Shown one piece after another: positions 13,840 through 19,562 of a stretch of 19,562 nt of DNA. The DNA lies in contig DAIQOP010000037.1 of assembly GCA_036787815.1 (NCBI GenBank), forward strand, positions 1-19,562, in the 5' to 3' direction. A model generated the notes under the pieces. That model was not told where the DNA came from. It was given only the letters and a program-made list of their open reading frames with translations, and ran no database searches. The stretch is from DATBAK01 sp036787815 (GTDB lineage: Bacteria; Actinomycetota; Acidimicrobiia; IMCC26256; PALSA-610). A program made the translations under genes and the position numbers. Position 1 is the stretch's first letter. Each line of letters begins with the position of its first letter.

Positions 13840-14969
13840 CCGCTCGCCGGCGCGTCCCCGTCGCGATCTCGGTGATGACGACACTGGCGCTGCTCGGCGG
13901 TTGCTCCGGCGGCTCCGGGCGCGGTGCCCCGAAAACAGGGCGGACACCGACCACGACGCTCGTGCCCGTCGCTGTGAGGCCCGCCTACGCGAAGCCGGGA
14001 CCCGACGTCGTCGGGATCACGACGCTGAAAGTGTCGGAACGATTGATCCAGGTGTTCTATCCGGCCCGCCGAGGGAGCGACGCGGGCCAGGACCACGCGA
14101 CCTACGACATCCGCGAAGCCTTGCACGACCCGGCCGGCAAGCAGCTCAAGTTCGACCCCGAACAGCTCGTCACCCTCCCGGCGTTCCGCGATCTGCCGCC
14201 GGCGCCCGGGCACTTCCCGGTGGTGCTGTTCAGCCACGGCCTCGGCGGCACCCCGTTGGACAGCGCGACATTGGAGGCCGACCTGGCGGCGTGGGGATTC
14301 ATCGTGATCGCGCCCGATCACACCGCGCGCGACACCCTCGCCCTCGTGCAATCGCGGGCCACCGTCGACGACCTGCGCGATGCGCTCGACCTGCACGCGG
14401 CGATGATCTCCGTGCTCGTGAACCCGTTGGTGGGTGGCAGTCTCGACCGTTCGCACGTCACGGCGGTCGGGTACGCGCAAGGTGGCGCGACGGCCCTCGT
14501 GGCGCTGGCGCTCCCCGATGTCGAAGCGGCGGTCGCGTGGGCGTCGGCCGCGCCGGCCAAGCCGGTCGTCTCCAAGCCCGCGATGCTCATCGGCGCGCGT
14601 ACCGACCTCGAGTACGGCGCCGACGTGCAGCAAGGCATCTACTCGAAGCTCACCGGCCCGAAGCGCCTCGTGCTGCTCGGCGGCGGTGCCGGTCACGCGA
14701 CCTTCGTCGACCAGTGCGCGGCGCTGCGAGCCAACGGCATGCTGCCCCCGGCGGGCGACGTGAAGAGCGGGGACAGCCTGGTCGACCTCTCGCAGAACGG
14801 CTGCTACCCCGACGAGATCGATCCGAGCCTCGTGTGGCCGGTGGTCGCGCACTTCACCGTGGCGTTTCTGCGGTCGGAGCTCAAGATCGACGCCGCGCCC
14901 GTCGGGCTCGGCGACGCGATCGCGTCGGCGTTCCCCGCCGTGCCGCTCTCCTACGTGCATCAGCCGTAA
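13836..14969 (+). CDS. Alpha/beta-hydrolase-fold lipoprotein with Ala at the nucleophile position
   Basis: A protein of 377 residues. The N-terminus is a lipoprotein signal: RRR, a hydrophobic stretch, then LGGC with Cys23 as the lipidation site, followed by a Gly/Ser/Thr-rich linker. The mature part resembles PAF-acetylhydrolase/dienelactone-hydrolase-like enzymes: FPVVLFSHGLGG (oxyanion region, 127-138), FIVIAPDH, and the nucleophile elbow VGYAQGGATA. In active relatives the elbow reads GxSxGG; here residue 214 is Ala (codon GCG at 14475-14477). Candidate acid Asp257 and His287 (GGGAGHATF) are kept. This suggests a catalytically dead member that may bind a ligand or partner, unless another residue acts as nucleophile. 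GTG at 13836 overlaps the pentapeptide stop as GTGA. It is outside the membrane while its partner is probably cytosolic. Confidence 0.85.
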   Translation: MTARRRVPVAISVMTTLALLGGCSGGSGRGAPKTGRTPTTTLVPVAVRPAYAKPGPDVVGITTLKVSERLIQVFYPARRGSDAGQDHATYDIREALHDPAGKQLKFDPEQLVTLPAFRDLPPAPGHFPVVLFSHGLGGTPLDSATLEADLAAWGFIVIAPDHTARDTLALVQSRATVDDLRDALDLHAAMISVLVNPLVGGSLDRSHVTAVGYAQGGATALVALALPDVEAAVAWASAAPAKPVVSKPAMLIGARTDLEYGADVQQGIYSKLTGPKRLVLLGGGAGHATFVDQCAALRANGMLPPAGDVKSGDSLVDLSQNGCYPDEIDPSLVWPVVAHFTVAFLRSELKIDAAPVGLGDAIASAFPAVPLSYVHQP

Positions 14970-14993
14970 CCGGTTTCGGCTCTGCCGCGTTGC

Positions 14994-16385
14994 TCACCGG
15001 ACGCTGAGCAGCTCCCCGAACGACTCGTCGAGGCACTCCATGAGGAGTGGGATGTCGGTGACGGCCGCGGGATCGATGTTGAGGCCGATGTGGAGCTCGT
15101 CGCAGTACGACAGCACGGTGACGTTGAGGGCGCACCCGGTGCGCGGTCCGATCGGATAGTTGGCGAGGATGCGGGTGCCGGCGAGATAGAGCGGCACCGG
15201 GCTCCCGCGCAGGTTCGAGGTCGCGAAGTCGATCGTGCGGGTCTGCGAGTGGGTCGCCGCGACGAGCATCGACGTCGGGAGGCCCGAGGCGAACCCGGCG
15301 AGCAGCTCGGCGGCCGCGACCGCCGGTTCCGAACGGGTCCGGTGCAACCGGTCGGCGATCAGCGCGAAGCGCTCGCGCACGTCGCGCGGATCGGTGGGCA
15401 CCAACAGCCGGGTCGGCACGAACCGGTTCGCAGCGCGCTCGCCGCGCTCGCGGGTGCTGACGGGCATCGCCATGCGCAGCTCGTCGGCCGTGCCGCCCAT
15501 CTTCACTGCATAGCGGCCGAGCGCGCCGGCGACGCCCGTGACGAAGGCGTCGTTGACGGTGCCGCCGAGATGCCGGGCGGCGTCGTGCGCGGCCGGCAGG
15601 GAGACGCTGAACACCTCGAGGTGACGGCGCAGCGACCGGCCGGTGAGCACCGACGAGCGCGCGTTGCCGGTGACGAGCAGTTGGCGGCGCAGCGAGCCGG
15701 CCATCCGCAGCACGTCGAGTGCACCCGACGGTGCTTCGGTCGGGTGCGTCACCATGTGGCCGGCGCCGACCGCGAGGTTGCGGGTGGCCGAGATGTGGCG
15801 CCCCACCGCGTCGCCGAGCGCGCCGCGCAGCACGCCGACCGGCGACTGGCGCGCGGCTTCGGTGGCTTCCGCGCCGGCGTCGTGCGCCTCGTGCGCTCTT
15901 GTCGACCGCGGGGGATCGCGCTCGAAGTCGACGAGCGCGAGCGAGAGCTTCAAACCCCCGACCCCGTCGGTGATCGTGTGGTGCATCTTCTGGAGCATCG
16001 CGGTGCGCCCGTCGGCGAGACCGTCGATGACGGTGAATTCCCACAGCGGTCGCGAGCGGTCGAACGGGGCTTCCGCCAGCGCCGCGCAGAGATCGAGCAG
16101 CTCGCGGAGTTCGCCGGGCTCGGGAGCCGCGATCCGCCGCAGGTGGTACGCGACGTCGAGGTCGGGATCGTCGACCCACGTTGGCGGCACGATCCGCAGC
16201 GGGGCCGAGACCACGCGCTGGCCGAGGCGCGGGAAGCCCACGACCGCGTCTTCGATCTTGGCGCGCAGGCGATCGGGGTCGGGCGACGACTCGAGGATGG
16301 TGAGGTTGCAGAAGTCGGATCGGAGCGCGGGGTCCTTCTCGACGGCCCACATGATCGCTTCGGAATCCGACATCCGCGCGTTCAT
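14994..16385 (-). CDS. WS/DGAT-type wax ester / diacylglycerol O-acyltransferase
   Basis: A protein of 463 residues in the family that makes wax esters and triacylglycerol from acyl-CoA and fatty alcohol or diacylglycerol. The catalytic HHxxxDG motif is MHHTITDGVGG, with His135, His136, Asp140 and Gly141. Other family marks are PLWEF (113-117), TVNDAF (Asn278, Asp279) and the later ATSNLRGSP block, with the usual length of 450-480. Some actinobacterial homologues have weak DGAT activity, so the product cannot be fixed. The ATG at 16385 is favoured over Met5 because GGAGGGAAGGG ends eight nt upstream. It lies 22 nt after the stop of the DsbA-like gene, and the two are probably one transcript. 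It converges on the lipoprotein gene with 24 bp between the stops. Confidence 0.92.
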   Translation of the reverse strand: MNARMSDSEAIMWAVEKDPALRSDFCNLTILESSPDPDRLRAKIEDAVVGFPRLGQRVVSAPLRIVPPTWVDDPDLDVAYHLRRIAAPEPGELRELLDLCAALAEAPFDRSRPLWEFTVIDGLADGRTAMLQKMHHTITDGVGGLKLSLALVDFERDPPRSTRAHEAHDAGAEATEAARQSPVGVLRGALGDAVGRHISATRNLAVGAGHMVTHPTEAPSGALDVLRMAGSLRRQLLVTGNARSSVLTGRSLRRHLEVFSVSLPAAHDAARHLGGTVNDAFVTGVAGALGRYAVKMGGTADELRMAMPVSTRERGERAANRFVPTRLLVPTDPRDVRERFALIADRLHRTRSEPAVAAAELLAGFASGLPTSMLVAATHSQTRTIDFATSNLRGSPVPLYLAGTRILANYPIGPRTGCALNVTVLSYCDELHIGLNIDPAAVTDIPLLMECLDESFGELLSVR

Positions 16386-16407
16386 GGTCGGGGCCCTTCC
16401 CTCCGGA

Positions 16408-16995
16408 TCAGCGCGGGACCCGCGTGTGCTTGAACTCGTTCAAGCGGGTCCACTCGAGGAGCTCGACGGCCCGGGCGAGGTCGTCGGTGCGCCCGCGCTC
16501 CATGAACCGGATGAACACCGCATCCTCGCCTTCGCAGAAGGTCGGCACGCCGAACACGCCCCACCGGTCGACCGCCTCGATGTGCTCCGCCGCGAGCGTC
16601 TTCAACGGGCGGCCGCTCGCGACCTCGGCCGCGACCGCGTCGGTGTCGACGCCGGCTTCGGCTGCCGCAGCCCGCAGGACGGCGACGTCTTTCAGTTGCA
16701 GACCCTGGTCGTGCCGGGCGGCGAAGAAGGCGAGGTGCGTGGCGAGGAAGTGATCGGGGAACTGGTCGCGGATCGCGATGCCCCATTCGAGTGCGAGCAC
16801 CCCACCGCCCCGCTCGCCCTCGGGACGCTCCCACACGGGAAGCGAGCCTTCCTCGACGTGGATCTGGTCGAGCGAGAACGACTGGAAGCGGTAGTCGATC
16901 TCCACGCCCTCGCGCACGGCGGCGACGATCGCTTCGTGGGCGTTGCGGGCGAAGGGGCAGCGATAGTCGAACGTGACGGCGATCTGGCGGCTCAC
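16408..16995 (-). CDS. DsbA-family (thioredoxin fold) protein with a monothiol CPFA site
   Basis: A protein of 195 residues with the DsbA / FrnE-like layout. An N-terminal strand leads to FDYRCPFARNAH, where DsbA would have CPxC; here the first Cys (Cys13) is kept and the second is Ala16. A helical insert follows (about 60-140), then the cis-proline loop GVFGVPTF and a final strand reading AVFIRFMERG. No signal peptide is present, so it should be cytosolic. One thiol rules out a simple dithiol oxidase and fits thiol-transferase or mycothiol-linked roles, as in actinobacterial DsbA-like proteins; that link is inferred, helped by mca in the same window. GTG at 16995 has a weak GGGAG upstream. 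It is followed within 22 nt by the WS/DGAT gene. Confidence 0.83.
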   Translation of the reverse strand: MSRQIAVTFDYRCPFARNAHEAIVAAVREGVEIDYRFQSFSLDQIHVEEGSLPVWERPEGERGGGVLALEWGIAIRDQFPDHFLATHLAFFAARHDQGLQLKDVAVLRAAAAEAGVDTDAVAAEVASGRPLKTLAAEHIEAVDRWGVFGVPTFCEGEDAVFIRFMERGRTDDLARAVELLEWTRLNEFKHTRVPR

Positions 16996-17033
16996 GGGCG
17001 CGCTCCCGGGGGGATTCGGAGGTTCTCGGCTGT

Positions 17034-17047
17034 GAGACGTGAGTCTC
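17034..17047 (-). terminator. Short perfect hairpin just after the PAP2 gene
   Basis: On the minus strand GAGAC-TCAC-GTCTC makes a 5-bp stem with a 4-nt loop. It begins five bases past the PAP2 stop, in a 57-bp gap before the DsbA-like gene. There is no U-run, so it is a weak terminator at best; an mRNA processing or stability element is equally possible. Confidence 0.3.
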
Positions 17048-17052
17048 CCACG

Positions 17053-17586
17053 TCAGCGCGGCGCCAAGATCCGCCGGAGCGCCCGACCGAGCACGAGCCC
17101 GAGCGCCGCCCCCGCGACCGCGTCGGTGGCGTGGTGCATGCGCACGTAGACCCGGCTGAAGGCCACCGCGGTGGCCAACCCGTACCAGAGGGCAGCGGGG
17201 CCGAAGTCGTCGTCGGAGAGGAAGACCGCGGCGGTGAACGCGGCGGTGGCGTGGCCCGACGGGAACGAGCTGGTGATCGGCACCCGCATGCCGTAGGGCA
17301 GAGGCTCGTCGGTCTCGGGTCGAGCGGGGCGTACCCGCCCGACGAGGCCCTTCACGACCACGTTCGTGACGAACGACTCGATCCCGAGCGCGGTCGACAT
17401 GCGCCGCGCCGCGTCGCGGTTGCCCGTGGTGGCACCGCGCACCCACGCGAGGCCGTGCCACATCTTGCTGTGGTCGGCCGCGGCCGACAACGCGTAGAAG
17501 ACGTGGTCGAGCGTGGGGTTGCGGATCTGGTCGACCGCGCGTTCGACAGCCGCGTCGAACCGTGCACCCGGACCCGCGTCGGGCAT
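17053..17586 (-). CDS. PAP2-family phosphatase (type 2 phosphatidic acid phosphatase)
   Basis: A membrane protein of 177 residues. All three motifs of the PAP2/acid phosphatase superfamily are intact: KGLVGRVRP (Lys79, Arg86, Pro87), PSGH (109-112, catalytic His112) and SRVYVRMHHATD (Ser144, Arg145, His151, Asp155). Hydrophobic segments surround these motifs, as expected for an integral enzyme with its active site at the outer membrane face. It should dephosphorylate a lipid phosphate such as phosphatidic acid or an isoprenyl diphosphate. The ATG at 17586 shares one base with the stop of the upstream nuclease gene (TGATG), so translation is probably coupled. The open frame runs much further upstream inside the nuclease gene in another frame; that part is not real. 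The lipid substrate cannot be read from the sequence. Confidence 0.88.
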   Translation of the reverse strand: MPDAGPGARFDAAVERAVDQIRNPTLDHVFYALSAAADHSKMWHGLAWVRGATTGNRDAARRMSTALGIESFVTNVVVKGLVGRVRPARPETDEPLPYGMRVPITSSFPSGHATAAFTAAVFLSDDDFGPAALWYGLATAVAFSRVYVRMHHATDAVAGAALGLVLGRALRRILAPR

Positions 17587-18431
17587 CAGACCGCGAGTGG
17601 CAGCGGCGGCCGACCGGCTGCGGTCGCGGCCCGCTCCTTCATCACGACCTCGGCCTGTTCCGGGTCGCCACCGAACGCCGGGCAGAACTCGCGGAAGCTG
17701 CAGAAGTTGCAGAGCGCGCTCTCCTTGGGTCGGAAGTCGTCGCGCGAGCAGGCGCGGCGCACCGCTTCCATCACCGCGCCGGACTTCTGGCTCACACCGC
17801 GCAGCGACACGTCGGACGGCTCGGCGATGATCGCCTCGGGCTTCGAGAGGTAGAGCAGCTGCACCCGCGACGGTCGGCGACCGAACACCTGCTCGCAGAG
17901 CATCGAGTACACGTGCACACCCGCGAGGCTCTTGTGCTCCCAGCGCTCCGACGGGGTGTTGCCGGTCTTGTAGTCGGTGATGACGAGCTCGTCGTTCTCG
18001 TCGAGCTCGAGTCGGTCGATGATGCCCCGCAGGGTGACCTTCTCGAGGGTGGCGCTCAGCTTCAGCTCGACACCGATCGTGCGGACGTTGCGCGGGTCTT
18101 CGAGCTCGAAGTACCGGCGCACGAGCACCTCGGCGTCGGCACGGAACTGCTCGAGCTGCTCGGGCGTGAGCTCGAGGCCACTGAACTCCGAATCGGTCTC
18201 GAGCTCGCGCGACGCGCGCTGGAGGTCGGCGAGCGCGGCGTCGACCGTGCGCTCGTCGGCGGGGCGCCACATGAGGTGCTGGAGCGCGAGGTGCACGAGC
18301 GTGCCCTTGCTGGCCGGCGCCGACGGCGGTTCGGGCAGCCGCTGGACGTAGGAGAACCGGAACGCGAGGGGGCAGCTGGTGAAGCACCCCATTGAGCTCG
18401 GGGACAACGTCGGGGGGATCGGCAGGCCCAT
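17586..18431 (-). CDS. RecB-family / Cas4-like PD-(D/E)XK nuclease with Fe-S cysteines
   Basis: A protein of 281 residues holding a single nuclease domain. Core residues are His47 in KGTLVHLALQH, Asp139 in GIIDRLE, and Asp153 with Lys155 in ITDYKTG, the metal-binding motifs of the RecB/AddB/Cas4 nuclease group. Cysteines 241, 244 and 250 in CNFCSFREFC, with Cys16 or Cys20 near the N-terminus, match the four-Cys 4Fe-4S cluster of AddB and Cas4. No helicase domain is present and no cas1/cas2 or repeat array is near, so it is not part of a CRISPR system here. The ATG at 18431 is chosen because the domain starts there and TATGGT lies 6 nt upstream; an in-frame ATG 60 codons earlier adds only low-complexity sequence. 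It is coupled to the PAP2 gene. A DNA repair or processing role is inferred from the family. Confidence 0.9.
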   Translation of the reverse strand: MGLPIPPTLSPSSMGCFTSCPLAFRFSYVQRLPEPPSAPASKGTLVHLALQHLMWRPADERTVDAALADLQRASRELETDSEFSGLELTPEQLEQFRADAEVLVRRYFELEDPRNVRTIGVELKLSATLEKVTLRGIIDRLELDENDELVITDYKTGNTPSERWEHKSLAGVHVYSMLCEQVFGRRPSRVQLLYLSKPEAIIAEPSDVSLRGVSQKSGAVMEAVRRACSRDDFRPKESALCNFCSFREFCPAFGGDPEQAEVVMKERAATAAGRPPLPLAV

Positions 18432-18437
18432 GAAGCG

Positions 18438-18443
18438 ACCATA
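18438..18443 (-). promoter_or_regulatory. -10-like element (TATGGT) for leaderless nuclease gene
   Basis: TATGGT on the minus strand ends 6 nt before the ATG at 18431, with no Shine-Dalgarno sequence. It supports the short form of the nuclease rather than the upstream in-frame ATG. Confidence 0.55.
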
Positions 18444-18509
18444 CAACGGGCCTACGACATCGAGGTGCACTCCGGGCTCGGTACCCGAGTCGCCGGGTCG
18501 ACCTGCACC

Positions 18510-18540
18510 TTGCCGCGTGGTGTCGCGGCCTGGGTAGCCT
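18510..18540 (+). promoter_or_regulatory. Candidate promoter of the LLM oxidoreductase gene
   Basis: TTGCCG at 18510-18515 and TAGCCT at 18535-18540 are separated by 19 nt. Transcription would begin near 18547, giving a leader of about 33 nt that holds the AAGGGGG ribosome site six nt before the GTG at 18580. This is the best -35/-10 pair in the window. Confidence 0.5.
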
Positions 18541-18579
18541 GCGGCGCGCCCCGACCGGGGGCCGAGAAGGGGGAACGCA

Positions 18580-19562
18580 GTGCGGGTCGACGGGGGCATT
18601 GGCGGGAACACGATCGCCGAGCTGGCACAGCACGCTCGCGAGCTCGAGGATCTCGGCTACGACGGGATCATCACCGCGGAGACGGCCCACGATCCGTTCC
18701 TGCAGCTGGTGGTCGCGGCCGAGCACACCGAGCGGGTCGAGCTCGCCACCGGGATCGCGGTGGCGTTCGCCCGCAACCCGATGACGCTCGCCAACCTCGG
18801 CCATGACCTGCAGACGTATTCGGGCGGCCGCGCGATCGTCGGGCTCGGTTCGCAGATCAAGCCGCACATCGAGAAGCGGTTCTCGATGCCGTGGTCGCAC
18901 CCCGCGAAGCGGATGCGCGAGATGATCCTCGCGATGCGCGCGATCTGGGCGTGCTGGAACGACGGCGAGCCGCTCGACTTCCGCGGCGAGTTCTACCGGC
19001 ACACGCTCATGACGCCGTTCTTCAACCCCGGGCCCACCGGTCACGGGCCGCCGAAGGTGTTCCTCGCGGCTGTGGGCGAGCACATGACCGAGGTCGCCGG
19101 TGAGGTCGCCGACGGCATCCTCATCCACGGGTTCACGACCGAGCGCTACGTGCGCGAGGTCACGATGCCGGCGATCGAGCGCGGGCTCGCGAAGGCGGGG
19201 CGCACGCGCGAGGGCTTCGAGGTCTCGGGCCCCCTGTTCGTCGTCACCGGCACGACCGACGAGGAGATCGAGAAGGCGAAGACCGCGACGCGCCAGCAGA
19301 TCGCGTTCTACGGCTCGACCCCCAACTACCGGGGCGTCCTCGAGCTCCACGGATGGGGAGAGCTCCAGCCGGAGCTCAACGCGCTGTCGAAGCAGGGCAA
19401 GTGGGTCGAGATGGGGGAGCGCATCGACGACGACATGCTCTCCACCTTCGCGGTCGTCGCGAGCCCCGAAGGCGTGGGTCGCGAGCTGGCGAACCGCTAC
19501 GGCGGCCTCGTCGACCGGTGCTCGTTCTACGCGCCCTACCGCAGCAACCCCGCGCAGTGGCG
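18580..19562 (+). CDS. LLM-class F420-dependent (or flavin-dependent) oxidoreductase, 3' end cut
   Basis: A luciferase-like monooxygenase-fold protein. 327 codons are present and the frame is still open at the right edge; usual lengths of 330-350 suggest that only a few residues are missing. Family marks include ELEDLGYDGIITAETAHDP near the N-terminus, RVELATGIAVAFARNPMTLA, and a SGGRAIVGLGSQIKPHIEKRF segment. Later blocks are AVGEHMTEVAGEVADGILIH and a C-terminal FAVVASPEG. The sequence resembles actinobacterial members annotated as probable F420-dependent oxidoreductases; cofactor F420 against FMN cannot be settled here. The GTG at 18580 is supported by AAGGGGG upstream. It is divergent from the nuclease gene across 148 bp. 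The substrate is unknown. Confidence 0.9.
   Translation, partial: MRVDGGIGGNTIAELAQHARELEDLGYDGIITAETAHDPFLQLVVAAEHTERVELATGIAVAFARNPMTLANLGHDLQTYSGGRAIVGLGSQIKPHIEKRFSMPWSHPAKRMREMILAMRAIWACWNDGEPLDFRGEFYRHTLMTPFFNPGPTGHGPPKVFLAAVGEHMTEVAGEVADGILIHGFTTERYVREVTMPAIERGLAKAGRTREGFEVSGPLFVVTGTTDEEIEKAKTATRQQIAFYGSTPNYRGVLELHGWGELQPELNALSKQGKWVEMGERIDDDMLSTFAVVASPEGVGRELANRYGGLVDRCSFYAPYRSNPAQW

Noticed and set aside
13074..14960. Long minus-strand frame opposite the pentapeptide and lipoprotein genes
   Set aside because: No domain is visible, while the plus strand shows repeat periodicity, a lipobox and a hydrolase fold.
15090..17853. Long plus-strand frames opposite the WS/DGAT, DsbA-like and PAP2 genes
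   Set aside because: Arg/Gly/Ala-rich composition, no motifs, and the opposite strand carries intact catalytic motifs for three genes.
17586..18431. Cas4 of a CRISPR system
   Set aside because: No cas1, cas2 or other cas gene and no repeat-spacer array are present; the Fe-S nuclease fold is shared with the AddB/RecB group.
18432..18611. Longer form of the nuclease from an upstream in-frame ATG
   Set aside because: The extra 60 residues are low complexity, and the ATG at 18431 has a TATGGT box 6 nt before it and starts at the domain boundary.

Overview
The window is about 19.6 kb of very GC-rich DNA (near 70% G+C by eye). It is densely packed with genes on both strands. The best guess is a high-GC actinobacterium, possibly of the Acidimicrobiia. 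This rests on GTG starts, GTGA stop/start overlaps, a mycothiol S-conjugate amidase (mycothiol is an actinobacterial thiol), a WS/DGAT-type acyltransferase, an LLM-class (F420- or flavin-type) oxidoreductase, a VanW-domain protein and an Rv1264-like adenylate cyclase. I see no rRNA, tRNA, CRISPR array, transposase, integrase or phage gene. This looks like ordinary chromosome rather than an island.

Layout. 1-3.3 kb: the C-terminal end of a P-type cation ATPase (+) converges on a membrane-anchored VanW-domain protein (-). That gene is divergent from a class III adenylate cyclase (+). 3.4-4.6 kb: mycothiol conjugate amidase and an SCP2-like protein, translationally coupled (+). 4.6-9.6 kb: a run of minus-strand genes, in order of transcription a single-pass Pro/Thr-rich membrane protein, a PIG3-type quinone oxidoreductase, a thiolase, a PH-like protein and a ChbG/YdjC deacetylase. 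9.7-12.1 kb (+): a small CxxCH/CxH protein, a sulfotransferase and an SGNH-hydrolase-like protein. 12.1-13.1 kb (-): a divergent PRPP synthetase, which is divergent from a coupled pair (+) of a pentapeptide-repeat protein and an alpha/beta-hydrolase-fold lipoprotein. 15.0-18.4 kb (-): a RecB/Cas4-like nuclease and a PAP2 phosphatase, then a DsbA-like protein and a WS/DGAT acyltransferase. The window ends in an LLM-class oxidoreductase (+), cut by the right edge.

How the genes may work together. Several themes recur: lipid and acyl metabolism (thiolase, SCP2, WS/DGAT, PAP2), thiol and redox metabolism (Mca, DsbA-like protein, quinone oxidoreductase, LLM oxidoreductase) and cell-envelope functions (VanW, SGNH, lipoprotein). 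I see no single dedicated pathway. The two most interesting observations are these. First, there is a recurrent TAnnnT element 6-7 nt before the start codon of at least six genes, which implies widespread leaderless transcription; SD-led genes carry the same element further upstream. Second, the lipoprotein has an alpha/beta-hydrolase fold whose nucleophile Ser appears to be replaced by Ala. I did not find a convincing new multi-gene system.
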